This document shows, one piece after another, positions 51,267 through 63,440 of a stretch of 64,000 bases of DNA. This stretch comes from Hydrogenimonas sp. SS33. Lineage in GTDB: Bacteria; Campylobacterota; Campylobacteria; Campylobacterales; Hydrogenimonadaceae. The position numbers were made by a program, and so were the translations under genes. The notes below the pieces were generated by a model, which ran no database searches, was not told the DNA's origin, and saw nothing but the letters and a program-made list of their open reading frames with translations. Position 1 is the stretch's first letter, and each line of letters opens with the position of its first letter. The stretch covers positions 496,001 through 560,000 of the forward strand of contig NZ_AP026369.1 of NCBI RefSeq assembly GCF_040436365.1, given 5' to 3'.

Positions 51267-52757
51267 TTACCGCCAGTAGAGGCGGTTCAGGGAAGCGAGC
51301 TTCTGCCACGCCGCCTCCTCCATCTGCGCCTGCGTCATGCGCCACCGCCAGTTGCCCTCCGTGGAGCCGGGCAGATTCATCCTGGCCCAGGAGCCGAGTC
51401 CCAGCAGGTCCTGCATCGGGAAAACGGCGGTCGCCGCCACACTTTTGAGCGCCTCCCTTATCATCGCCCACTGAATCTCCTTTTCCGAACTCGCCAGATA
51501 GCCGGTCACTTTCCGGGGGTCGGGGAGAGATTCGAACCACCCCACCGTCGTGTCGTTGTCGTGGGTGCCCGTGTAGACGACGGCGTTTCGGGTATGGTTG
51601 TGGGGAAGGTAGGGGTTGGCGGCATTGCCGTCGAAGGCGAACTGCAGAATCTTCATGCCGGGGAAACCGAGGCTTTCTCGCAGCCGCTCCACTTCGGGCG
51701 TGATGATGCCCAGGTCTTCGGCGATGATGGGAAGTTTTCCCAGTGCCCTTTCGACCGCTTCGAAAAAGGGGGCGCCGGGCCCCTCGACCCACCGGCCCTT
51801 CACCGCCGTTTCTTCTTCGGACGGAATCGCCCAGTAGGCTTCGAACCCCCTGAAATGGTCGATACGCACCACATCGTAGAGTTCGAAACTCTTTTTGAAG
51901 CGGTCAATCCACCAGGCGTACCCCTGACGGCGCATCGCCTCCCAGTCGTAGAGGGGATTGCCCCAGCGCTGCCCCGTGGGGCTGAAATAGTCCGGCGGCA
52001 CCCCCGCCACATGGCGGGGCAGCCCCTTCTCGTCCAGGTCAAAGAGTCCGGGGTGGGCCCAGACATCGGCACTGTCTTCGGAGACGTAGATCGGGATGTC
52101 CCCGACGATGTAGACCCCCCTTTCGTTGGCGAAATGTTTGAGGCTTTTCCACTGGCGGTCGAAGAGGTACTGCAGAAACTTCTGGTACGCCACCTCCTCT
52201 TCATGGGCCCGGGCGGCCTCTCTGAGCGCGGAGGGTTCCCTTTTGCGAAGCTTCTCCTCCCACCGGTACCAGGGCCGGTCCCCCTGGGCTTTCCTGAGCG
52301 CCATGAAGAGGGCGAAATCCTCCAGCCACCCCTTTTCCCTGTCGCAAAAAAGGTGAAAATCTTCCTTCTCTTCCGCTTTGGCATTCGCCGTGAAGTTGAC
52401 AAAGGCTTCTTGGAGTTTCGGAAGTTTGCAGCTTCTGCTCTTCTCGTAGTCGACCCTCGCCGTCTCAGGCTCCGAAGCCCGCTTCTCCTGCACCAGCCAG
52501 CCTGCATCGCGCAGCGGCTGCAGGTCGACAAGGAGCGGGTTTCCCGCAAAGGCGGAGAAACTCTGGTAGGGGGAGTCGCCAAAGCCCGTGGGCCCCAGCG
52601 GGAGCATCTGCCACAGCGAAACGCCGCTCGTCGAGAGTTTCTCGACCCAGCGCATCGCGTTTTCCCCGATATCGCCGATACCGCACTCTCCCGGCAGGGA
52701 GGTCGGATGGAGCAGAATACCCGACATCCGGTCTTTCAACACCCTTTTTTCAGCCAT
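51267..52757 (-). CDS. malQ: 4-alpha-glucanotransferase (amylomaltase)
   Basis: A 496-residue GH77 enzyme. The catalytic Asp is in VRIDHFRGFEAYW, the acid/base Glu in AEDLGIITPEV and the stabilising Asp in YTGTHDNDTTVGW. N-terminal SGILLHPTSLPGECGIGD is family-typical. It disproportionates malto-oligosaccharides released from glycogen. It is the last gene of the minus-strand glycogen cluster, 12 bp after pgi. Confidence 0.95.
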   Translation of the reverse strand: MAEKRVLKDRMSGILLHPTSLPGECGIGDIGENAMRWVEKLSTSGVSLWQMLPLGPTGFGDSPYQSFSAFAGNPLLVDLQPLRDAGWLVQEKRASEPETARVDYEKSRSCKLPKLQEAFVNFTANAKAEEKEDFHLFCDREKGWLEDFALFMALRKAQGDRPWYRWEEKLRKREPSALREAARAHEEEVAYQKFLQYLFDRQWKSLKHFANERGVYIVGDIPIYVSEDSADVWAHPGLFDLDEKGLPRHVAGVPPDYFSPTGQRWGNPLYDWEAMRRQGYAWWIDRFKKSFELYDVVRIDHFRGFEAYWAIPSEEETAVKGRWVEGPGAPFFEAVERALGKLPIIAEDLGIITPEVERLRESLGFPGMKILQFAFDGNAANPYLPHNHTRNAVVYTGTHDNDTTVGWFESLPDPRKVTGYLASSEKEIQWAMIREALKSVAATAVFPMQDLLGLGSWARMNLPGSTEGNWRWRMTQAQMEEAAWQKLASLNRLYWR

Positions 52758-52769
52758 CGTGCCCCACTT

Positions 52770-56352
<3,583 letters not shown>

Positions 56353-56362
56353 GGTAGGGTCC

Positions 56363-57847
56363 TTATTGGTAGTTTTTCACCCGTTTGGCGTAAAGGGTGT
56401 GGTAATAGACATCTTCATACTGCCGGGCCGAGCTTTCCCAGTCGTAGCGCGCCTGCATGGCGTTACGCTGCATCAGCTCGTAGGCGTCCCGGTCGTAGCG
56501 CCAGGTGTCCACGGCCCATTTGACCGTATGGTAGAGGGCGTCGCGTGTGGCATCGTAAAACTTGAAACCGTTGCCGGTGCGGGCGGCGGGGTCGAAGTTC
56601 TGGATCGTGTCGTCCAGGCCGCCGGTGGCGCGGACGATGGGAAGCGTGCCGTAGCGCAGGGAGTAGATCTGGTTCAGGCCGCAGGGCTCGAAGAGCGAAG
56701 GCATCAGGAAAAGGTCGCTGCCCGCTTCGATGATGTGGGCCAGCTCGTTGGAGTAGCCGATGTAGCAGGCGAAGTTCTCCGGGTAGCGGGCCGCCACGTC
56801 GCTGAAGAAACCCTCCGCCCACTTCTCGCCGGTTCCCAGCATGACGATCTGCGCCCCCAGATGCACCAGCCCCTCCATGGCGCCGGCGATAAGGCCGATG
56901 CCCTTCTGCTCCGCAAAGCGCCCCACGAAGCCGATGACCGGCATGTCGGTCCACTCCGGCAGATTGAAGCGCCGCTGGAGGTCCGTTTTGCAGGCGCTTT
57001 TGCCCGCCATATCGCCCAGGTCGTACTTTTGGACGATGTAGGGGTCCACGTCGGGGCTCCATTCGTCATAGTCGACCCCGTTGAGAATGCCGTAGAGTTT
57101 ACCCGCATGGGCGCGGATATGGCCGTCGAGCCCGAAACCGAATTCGGGCGTCTGGATCTCACGGGCGTATTTGCGGCTGACGGTGGTGACGGCATCCGCC
57201 GCGGCGATCCCCCCTTTGAGCAGGTTGACGCCGTCCATCGCTTCGAATTCGTAGGGGTTGAAGTGCTCCCACCCCATCTCCATGACATCCATCGCCCCTT
57301 TGAAAAAGACCCCCTGGTGCTGAAGGTTGTGGATGGTGAGCACCGTCGCGGCCTCGGCGAAGCCGTCGTAGGCGAAGCGGCTCTTCGCCAGGGCAGGCTG
57401 GGCGGCGGTGTGCCAGTCGTGGGCGTGGATCACATCGGGTTTGAAACCGATCTTCTTGGCCAGTTGGAAAGCGGCTTTGGAGAGGAAGATGAAGCGGTTG
57501 TCGTTGTCGCCGTAACTGAAGCCGTGCTCGTCGGCGTAGAGTCCGGAACGCCCGTAGAAGGCTTCGTAGTCGATGAAATAGATTTCAACGTCACTGCCAG
57601 GCAGCGTGCTTTTGTAGACGCCTGCCCACAGCTCCCCCATGGGCCCCATCGGGACACCCAGGGGCCCCGGCACGTGTTCCAGGGCGCTTTTGTCGATGCT
57701 GTAGTAACGGGGCATCACGACCACGACGCGGTGCCCCAGCTTCGCCAAAGCCTTGGGAAGCGCTCCCGCCACATCCGCCAGTCCGCCGGTCTTGGCGAAG
57801 GGGACCACTTCGGAAGCGGTAAATAGAATGTTCAACGGTTGTTGCAT
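56363..57847 (-). CDS. glgA: Glycogen synthase, paralogue 1
   Basis: A 494-residue GT5 enzyme: N-terminal KTGGLADVAGALPKAL, VIHAHDWHTA, TIHNLQHQGVF and C-terminal GGLDDTIQNF with SLFEPCGLNQIYSLRYGTLP. Start ATG 57847 (MQQPLNILF) is preferred; ATG 57868 would add MTNKRPI, which is encoded by a TCATTGG array. It is a second copy beside the one at 58951-60354, from which it differs widely, so the two may use different nucleotide sugars or primers. Confidence 0.93.
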   Translation of the reverse strand: MQQPLNILFTASEVVPFAKTGGLADVAGALPKALAKLGHRVVVVMPRYYSIDKSALEHVPGPLGVPMGPMGELWAGVYKSTLPGSDVEIYFIDYEAFYGRSGLYADEHGFSYGDNDNRFIFLSKAAFQLAKKIGFKPDVIHAHDWHTAAQPALAKSRFAYDGFAEAATVLTIHNLQHQGVFFKGAMDVMEMGWEHFNPYEFEAMDGVNLLKGGIAAADAVTTVSRKYAREIQTPEFGFGLDGHIRAHAGKLYGILNGVDYDEWSPDVDPYIVQKYDLGDMAGKSACKTDLQRRFNLPEWTDMPVIGFVGRFAEQKGIGLIAGAMEGLVHLGAQIVMLGTGEKWAEGFFSDVAARYPENFACYIGYSNELAHIIEAGSDLFLMPSLFEPCGLNQIYSLRYGTLPIVRATGGLDDTIQNFDPAARTGNGFKFYDATRDALYHTVKWAVDTWRYDRDAYELMQRNAMQARYDWESSARQYEDVYYHTLYAKRVKNYQ

Positions 57848-57857
57848 GATCGGCCTT

Positions 57858-57932
57858 TTATTGGTCATTGGTCATTTGCCATTTGTCATTGGGAATCACC
57901 TTCCCACCTACTCACTCTCTCACCTTCTCACC
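57858..57932. repeat. Heptad array followed by octad array between glgA and glucokinase
   Basis: Five TCATTGG-type heptads (57858-57892; the first reads TTATTGG) run directly into five 8-bp units of TTCTCACC type (57893-57932). The segment contains a potential start codon of glgA and fills most of the gap to the glucokinase stop (57957). A short GCCGC/GCGGC hairpin follows near 57934-57946. Confidence 0.8.
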
Positions 57933-57956
57933 AGCCGCAAAGCGGCGATCCCACTT

Positions 57957-58841
57957 TCATATCCCTATTCTATCCAACAAAATCTTCGCCCCTTCCAGCG
58001 ACGCGTCCTGAATGGCACTTCTTTCGATGCGCAAACCCTCCAGAGAGGCCGCCAACGCCAGGCCGCCCATCCGGGTCCGTACCTCGTCGGCAACCCAGGG
58101 GTTGTGCGCCACCACCCCGCCTCCCAGAACCAGCACTTCGGGATTGCAGAGCGTCACCAGCGTCGCGGCGGCATGGCTCAACGCCTCCAGATATTTTATG
58201 GCAATATCATGGCAAACCTTTTGCTGATTCTCGTTTCCCGATTCTCGATTCTCGTTTCTCGTTTCCCCATAATCCACCCATGCCCCCAAATCGGGCTCCC
58301 CTTCGCATCCTGTCTGCCGCATCCACTTCTGCAAACCGCTTCCCGAAGCGTAGAGTTCCAGACAGTTGTCCTTTCCGCATCCGCACCGAAAAGGGGCCTT
58401 CCGGTAGGGGACGTGGCCCACCTCTGCCGCCAGGGAGCGGAAACCGTGGAATATCTCCCCCTTCTCGATGATGCCCGAACCCAGCCCCGTCCCCGAATAG
58501 AGGGCGACGAGGTGGCCGCTCTCCCAGTAGACCGACTCCGCCAGGGCGGCGCAGTTGAGGTCGTTTTCCAGCATCAGGGGAATGCCGTATGCCGCTTCCA
58601 CCCAGTCGGCGATATCCGGCTCGTCCACCTCGATGTTGGGGGCCGAGAGAATAGAGCCCCCATGCACCTGTCCTGCGTAGGAGACGGCGATGGTGTCGAT
58701 GTCGGGGCAGGTACGCATCGCCTCTTCGATAAAGGCTTTGAGGCCCCTCTTGCGGCTGGGGATCTTTCCGCAGAACTCCTGGGGGCCTACCAGTTCGTAG
58801 CGCAGCCACGTCCCGCCGATGTCGATGGCCAGACGGCTCAT
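57957..58841 (-). CDS. ROK-family glucokinase with repeat-encoded insertion
   Basis: 294 residues: ATP/phosphate motif DIGGTWLRYE, catalytic ENDLNCAAL, GTGLGSGII, GHVPY and the ROK zinc motif CGCGKDNCLELYASG. It phosphorylates glucose (or a related hexose) from glucan breakdown. Residues about 192-206 (ETRNENRESGNENQ) are encoded by six 7-bp units (58226-58267), exactly 42 bp, so the frame is kept. The insertion lies in a loop between helices after the zinc site and before VCHDIAIKYLEAL. Whether the enzyme remains active is unknown. Confidence 0.9.
   Translation of the reverse strand: MSRLAIDIGGTWLRYELVGPQEFCGKIPSRKRGLKAFIEEAMRTCPDIDTIAVSYAGQVHGGSILSAPNIEVDEPDIADWVEAAYGIPLMLENDLNCAALAESVYWESGHLVALYSGTGLGSGIIEKGEIFHGFRSLAAEVGHVPYRKAPFRCGCGKDNCLELYASGSGLQKWMRQTGCEGEPDLGAWVDYGETRNENRESGNENQQKVCHDIAIKYLEALSHAAATLVTLCNPEVLVLGGGVVAHNPWVADEVRTRMGGLALAASLEGLRIERSAIQDASLEGAKILLDRIGI
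58226..58267. repeat. Six-unit GATTCTC/GTTTCCC heptad array inside the glucokinase gene
   Basis: Six units of 7 bp (GATTCTC three times, GTTTCCC twice, GTTTCTC once) lie in the coding sequence. Forty-two bases equal 14 codons, so the reading frame is unchanged. The same words, on the other strand, appear in the array at 58861-58907. Confidence 0.85.
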
Positions 58842-58860
58842 TGACTTTCCCCAGGTGTGG

Positions 58861-58963
58861 GAATCGGGAAACGGGAACAGTGAACGGTAAACAGTGAAAC
58901 GAGAATGCTCTTACCTTCCAACCCTCTCACCTTCCCACTTTCCCACCTTCTCACCTCCTCACC
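58861..58963. repeat. Heptad plus octad arrays between glucokinase and second glgA
   Basis: About six to seven GAAACGG-type heptads (58861-58907) are followed by six TTCTCACC-type octads (58916-58963). The octads contain the stop codon of the second glgA (58951-58953) and encode its last residues (about VRR). Confidence 0.8.
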
Positions 58964-60354
58964 AATCCACGATAGAGAGCTTCGTACGCTTTGGCACACC
59001 TTTCGATGGAAAAGTCGCACCGCATGTCGAACCTTTTCATCTTATCCATGCTTGCGGGGCGGTCGTAAAGCGCCAGGGCACGGTCGATCGCGTCGACCAA
59101 CGCGTCAGGCGTGGCATCGTCGAAGACGTATCCCATGCCACAGACCCATTCGCGGCCGCTTTCGTGCACCGTGTCACGCAGCCCCCCGACACGGTGCACC
59201 ACGGGCAGGGTACCGTAGCGCATGGCGATCATCTGGTTGAGCCCGCAGGGTTCGAAGCGGGAAGGCATCAGCAGAAAATCGGCGGCGGCGTACATTCGGT
59301 GGGAGAGGTTTTCGTCGTAGCCAAAACGCAGATGGATATTTTCCGCACTTTCGGCCGCTTCTCCCAGGGCCGTATGCCACCGCTCCTCCCCCTCTCCCAG
59401 GATCGCCAGGGTCATGGGTCGCCGGGCGATCGCCTCGACGGCCTCCACGAGAAGGTCGAGCCCTTTCTGCTCCACGAAACGGCCGATGAAGATGAAGAGC
59501 GGGTCTTCATATTTTTTCATATCAATTTCATTTAGAAAGGCTTTTTTGCAGAGGCTCTTGCCTTCAAGCCGGTCGGGCGAATAGTGTGCGGCAAGGGCGG
59601 CATCTGTTTCGGGATGGTAGAAATCGGTGTCGATGCCGTTGAGGATGCCCTTCAGTTTGCCGGCGTGCTTTCGGATGAATCCCTCCAGGCCGCAGCCAAA
59701 CGCCGTGGTCTGAATCTCCACCGCATAGGAGGGGCTGACCGTCGTGACCGCGTCGGCATGGGCAATGCCCCCTTTCATCCAGTTGACCTGGCCGTAAAAC
59801 TCCATATCCTCCGGGGCGAAGTGGTACGCCGCCAGGCCCGTCCTCTCGAGCGAGCTTTTCGGGAAGATCCCCTGATAGGCCAGGTTGTGGATGGTATAGA
59901 CCACTCTGGAAGGAAGGCCCCGATCTTTCATGAGAGGTGCCGCCAAAGCGGTATGCCAGTCGTTGAGATGGATCAGGTCGAACCGTTCGTTCCTTCCCAG
60001 GGCGACAAGGGCATGGCAGAAAACGGCGAAGCGGATATCGTTGGCTTCGTAAGGGGGGCCGTAGGGGGCGTCCACATCACAGAGACGCTCTTCGTAGAAA
60101 AAAAGATGCTCCACCCCCTCATAAATGCATCGAAAGAGCGCAACGCGAACGGGTGCGCCGCCCATTTCAAACGCCACCGAGCGCCCCGTAGGTTCGATGC
60201 CGAACCTTTCTTGGTCAATAAAGCGGTAAAGCGGCATCGCGACAGTCACTTCCAGGCTTTTGGAGAGGGCTTTGGGAAGGGCATGGGCGATATCGGCGAG
60301 TCCGCCGGTTTTGGCGAAGGGAAAGAGTTCCGCAGCGGCGAACAGCACTCTCAT
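58951..60354 (-). CDS. glgA: Glycogen synthase, paralogue 2
   Basis: A 467-residue GT5 enzyme with KTGGLADIAHALPKAL near the N-terminus, LIHLNDWHTAL, TIHNLAYQGIFP, FVEQKGLDLL and SRFEPCGLNQMIAMRYGTLP. The N-terminal domain is shorter than in paralogue 1. It overlaps galT by 4 bp. No glgC (ADP-glucose pyrophosphorylase) is in the window, so the glucosyl donor must come from elsewhere or be UDP-glucose via the adjacent GalT. Confidence 0.93.
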   Translation of the reverse strand: MRVLFAAAELFPFAKTGGLADIAHALPKALSKSLEVTVAMPLYRFIDQERFGIEPTGRSVAFEMGGAPVRVALFRCIYEGVEHLFFYEERLCDVDAPYGPPYEANDIRFAVFCHALVALGRNERFDLIHLNDWHTALAAPLMKDRGLPSRVVYTIHNLAYQGIFPKSSLERTGLAAYHFAPEDMEFYGQVNWMKGGIAHADAVTTVSPSYAVEIQTTAFGCGLEGFIRKHAGKLKGILNGIDTDFYHPETDAALAAHYSPDRLEGKSLCKKAFLNEIDMKKYEDPLFIFIGRFVEQKGLDLLVEAVEAIARRPMTLAILGEGEERWHTALGEAAESAENIHLRFGYDENLSHRMYAAADFLLMPSRFEPCGLNQMIAMRYGTLPVVHRVGGLRDTVHESGREWVCGMGYVFDDATPDALVDAIDRALALYDRPASMDKMKRFDMRCDFSIERCAKAYEALYRGLVRR

Positions 60355-61388
60355 GACAACGCCTTCAATGCCGTTTTAAGCAGTGACGCCGCCTCTTCGG
60401 GTAGCACCGGATTGATCTGGATGCCGCTTTCTAGTTCGAAGCCGCCCAGGCGGAAGAGGCGCGGCACGATACGTATGCCGAAACGCCAGATATGGGGAAT
60501 GTCGTCATAAAAGGTTTCGGTCTCGCTGTTTTTCTGAAGCGGCGGGGTGTTGAAGAGGATATTGAAATCGAAATCTCCCAGCTCTTCGTAGAGGGCATCG
60601 ATCGTCTGTTTGAGCACTCCGCCCAGTTCCCGCATCATGGGTTCGTCCAGATCGGAAACGGAGACGATGCCGTTTTTGGAAAAAATCGCCGTTTCGAAAG
60701 CGAAAGTGGAGGCGTAGGGGCAGAATGCGATGAAACGGTCGCTCTCCAGCACGATACGCTTTGCGTCGGAGCGCTCCTGGTGCAGGACACTCTCGAAAAT
60801 GTTATGGCGACGCCGGTCGAAATAGTGTTTGGCCCGCTCCATCTGCACGACCGTCTCCTTCGGCACCACCGGCAGGGCGATAAGCTGGGTATGGGGATGG
60901 GTCTGCGTCGCCGCCGCATAGTGGCCGTGGTTTTTGAAAAGGGAAATGGTGACGAGCCTTATGTCGTTGCGCAAGTCATTGACGCGGGAGCGGAGCGTGT
61001 AGAGCCAGTTGAAATATTCATTCTCGCTCCAGCCGTCCATCCGCGTCAGGTGGCGTGGGGTGTCGACGATCACTTCATGGGCCCCCAGCCCCTCCCACAG
61101 GGTGTAGATGCCCACCTCCTCGCTTTGCCAGGGGGCTTCGATCTGTACCGCTTTGTAGAGGTTGGGGACGACACGGGTCTTCCAGCCGGGGGTGTTCGGG
61201 TCTCCCCCGTCGCGCAGGGAGAAGATTTCCGGCGGCGTCATCGCTTCGTGGCCCGGGCAGAAGGGGCAGTTGCGGTGATCCGCACTCTCTTCCTCCCTGA
61301 GGGTTCTGTAGCAGTCGGGGCGGTGGAGGCGCTCGGGCGCGATGAGGGCGTATTCGTCATGGAGCAGGTCGTAGCGTATTTCAGACAT
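60351..61388 (-). CDS. galT: Galactose-1-phosphate uridylyltransferase-type enzyme
   Basis: A 345-residue HIT-superfamily nucleotidylyltransferase. Zinc ligand motif CPFCPGHE near residue 42 and active-site HPHTQ (second His is the nucleophile) are present, along with FKNHGHYAAATQTHPH. In a lithotroph without other Leloir genes nearby, and inside a glycogen cluster, it may exchange nucleotides between sugar-1-phosphates (ADP- or UDP-glucose) rather than use galactose; this is inferred from context. Confidence 0.88.
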   Translation of the reverse strand: MSEIRYDLLHDEYALIAPERLHRPDCYRTLREEESADHRNCPFCPGHEAMTPPEIFSLRDGGDPNTPGWKTRVVPNLYKAVQIEAPWQSEEVGIYTLWEGLGAHEVIVDTPRHLTRMDGWSENEYFNWLYTLRSRVNDLRNDIRLVTISLFKNHGHYAAATQTHPHTQLIALPVVPKETVVQMERAKHYFDRRRHNIFESVLHQERSDAKRIVLESDRFIAFCPYASTFAFETAIFSKNGIVSVSDLDEPMMRELGGVLKQTIDALYEELGDFDFNILFNTPPLQKNSETETFYDDIPHIWRFGIRIVPRLFRLGGFELESGIQINPVLPEEAASLLKTALKALS

Positions 61389-61396
61389 CGTATACC

Positions 61397-63430
61397 TTAT
61401 ACAAACCAGTTTTTCGCATAATCTTCATTCAGATCGACGGTGAGTTCCCCTATGCCGGGAAGCACCTGAACCACATGCCCCTTCTCCAGAATCTCCAGGC
61501 GGACGGTCACTTCACTCAGGCCGTGAAAATGGAGCCGTTTCGAGATGCCTATTTCGACGATCTCCTCCGCCGCATAGGAGAGGTCCCCCAGCACCGGGGA
61601 AAGGCTCAGGTCGATGTCGATCGTATCGTCGAGCCCCTCGATATAGATTTTGATTTCGCCGTCGGTTTTGAGCCTCTCTATCTCCCCGTCGAGGCGGAAA
61701 TAGAGGCTGTCCCTGTCCTGTCCCCAGTGGATCGCCGTAATCGGCCCCCGGACGCGGTCCATCGTCGAATAGAGTTTCGTCTCGTCGATCATGCCGCTGC
61801 CAAGCCACTCGAAAAAGGAGGTAACGCGTCCGTCGATCATTGGCTGGATGGGAAATTTCGGCTCGTTGACCAGGGCGTGAAGGTCTTTGCGTTCGCCGGC
61901 GATGGGTTGGAAGAGGTTCGCCGGCGGCGTGAGGTTCATCAGCCGGTAGACGGCGATGAGGTGGGAGCGGAAGAGTTCGTCGAACTCCGCCGCATAGTCG
62001 GTATGGTGGTCCTCGCCGTACCACCAGAACCAGTCGGAGCACTCCGCAGCGAGAAAGTGGTCGGCGATCTCTGCCTTTCTCTTTTCATCCAGTGATTTCT
62101 CGTGGTGGAGGTAATCGTGCTTGGTCTGGTAGATGCGCTCCCAGGCGGCATTCTTTTCCGGATGCCCCACCCAGGTATCGAAGGTTCCGTAGATCCATGA
62201 CCCGGGGTGGAGTTTGGGCATCGCCACTTCCGGTTTTTCGCTCAATTCATCCATCGTGACGGTGGTACAGAACCGGCAGTCGCCGAGTCTGGCGTAGAGC
62301 GCTTCGAAAAAGCCGAAACCGTTGTCGGGGTAGAATTCCCAGGCGTTCTCCCCGTCCAGGATGACGGAGACGCTCCCGTCGGGGTGCGTTTCGCTGATGC
62401 TTTCGAGATGCTGCATGAAGTCGTCGGCGGAGCGTTCTGCCTCCCAGTAGCGGTAGGTGAAGCCGATCAGGTCGCTGAGGGCATGGTCTCTAAAAGCGAT
62501 GAAGAGGCCGTCGAAGGCATACCTTTGGTAGAGGTTACCCCTCTCCTTCTTTCCATACCCCATGGAGCGCATCAGGATCGCTTCGTCGGTGGCGATCCAG
62601 CGCAGTCCCCGATCTTTGTAGATCGCCACACTCTGCTCATCCACCGCCCCCTCCGCAGGCCAGAAACCGGTGGGTTTGCAGCCGAAGACCTCTTCGTAGA
62701 GGGCGATGGCCCGGTCCACCTGGGCCTCGGCATCCTCTTTCAGGGGAAAGTGGTTGGCGGGGATGACGGTCTTGGGATTGGAGCGGACGGCGTTTTCCAT
62801 ATCGAGCAGCAGCGGAAGGATCGGATGGTTCAGCGGTGTGGTAGCCAGCGAAATGCGCCCCTGTTTCATCAGGTCGGCATAGAAGGGGAGGATGTGCGGC
62901 ATGAAGTCCAGCAGCGCCTTGAGCAGCGCCTCCTTCTCCTCTTTGGTGTAGCCGCGCCCTTTCGCCAGAAGCCTGCGGACCGTCGGGTCGTTTCGGCGCA
63001 GGTAGTTCCCGCACCAGGAGAGCATGAAAAGCACTTCAAGCTCCATGAATTCACCGGCGTCCAGATTCTCTTTGTGGAAAAGCTCGGCATACCGTTTCAG
63101 CGGCTTGACCATCGTGTCGTACTGGGAGGCGTGGCAGATTTTGTCGACGAAGGCCCGCTCTCCTGCGCTCAAATCGCCGGGGTCCTTGCGCCAGAGGGTC
63201 AGGAAAGTGTCACAGTCCGCCCCCTTTTTCGTATAGAGGATCATCTGTTCGATCAGCGGCGGGGTGAGGTTGAAGGTGGCTTTGATGCCTGCGTGCTTTG
63301 AGAGCAGCCAGGGCATTTCATAATAGTCTTTGATGGCGTGGAGAAAGACCCAGGGCATATGCATCTTCCCGTCACCCTGGCGGTAGTCGGGCTGGTGCAT
63401 ATGCCAAAAGAAGGAGAGTTTCAGCGGCAT
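61397..63430 (-). CDS. Glycoside hydrolase family 57 protein (alpha-amylase/glucanotransferase type)
   Basis: 677 residues: N-terminal GH57 motif 1 HMHQPDYRQ, motif 3 GFWPAEGAVDEQ (nucleophile Glu), motif 4 VSVILDGENAWEFYP (Asp), then a C-terminal beta domain (about 550-677). No signal peptide, so it acts on internal glucan. Its place beside glgA, glgB and malQ fits glycogen trimming or mobilisation. Common in Campylobacterota glycogen clusters. Confidence 0.92.
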   Translation of the reverse strand: MPLKLSFFWHMHQPDYRQGDGKMHMPWVFLHAIKDYYEMPWLLSKHAGIKATFNLTPPLIEQMILYTKKGADCDTFLTLWRKDPGDLSAGERAFVDKICHASQYDTMVKPLKRYAELFHKENLDAGEFMELEVLFMLSWCGNYLRRNDPTVRRLLAKGRGYTKEEKEALLKALLDFMPHILPFYADLMKQGRISLATTPLNHPILPLLLDMENAVRSNPKTVIPANHFPLKEDAEAQVDRAIALYEEVFGCKPTGFWPAEGAVDEQSVAIYKDRGLRWIATDEAILMRSMGYGKKERGNLYQRYAFDGLFIAFRDHALSDLIGFTYRYWEAERSADDFMQHLESISETHPDGSVSVILDGENAWEFYPDNGFGFFEALYARLGDCRFCTTVTMDELSEKPEVAMPKLHPGSWIYGTFDTWVGHPEKNAAWERIYQTKHDYLHHEKSLDEKRKAEIADHFLAAECSDWFWWYGEDHHTDYAAEFDELFRSHLIAVYRLMNLTPPANLFQPIAGERKDLHALVNEPKFPIQPMIDGRVTSFFEWLGSGMIDETKLYSTMDRVRGPITAIHWGQDRDSLYFRLDGEIERLKTDGEIKIYIEGLDDTIDIDLSLSPVLGDLSYAAEEIVEIGISKRLHFHGLSEVTVRLEILEKGHVVQVLPGIGELTVDLNEDYAKNWFV

Positions 63431-63440
63431 CGGCGTCGGT

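Noticed and set aside
57858-57932. CRISPR array
   Set aside because: Units are 7-8 bp, directly adjacent and degenerate, with no 25-40 bp repeats, no spacers and no cas genes.
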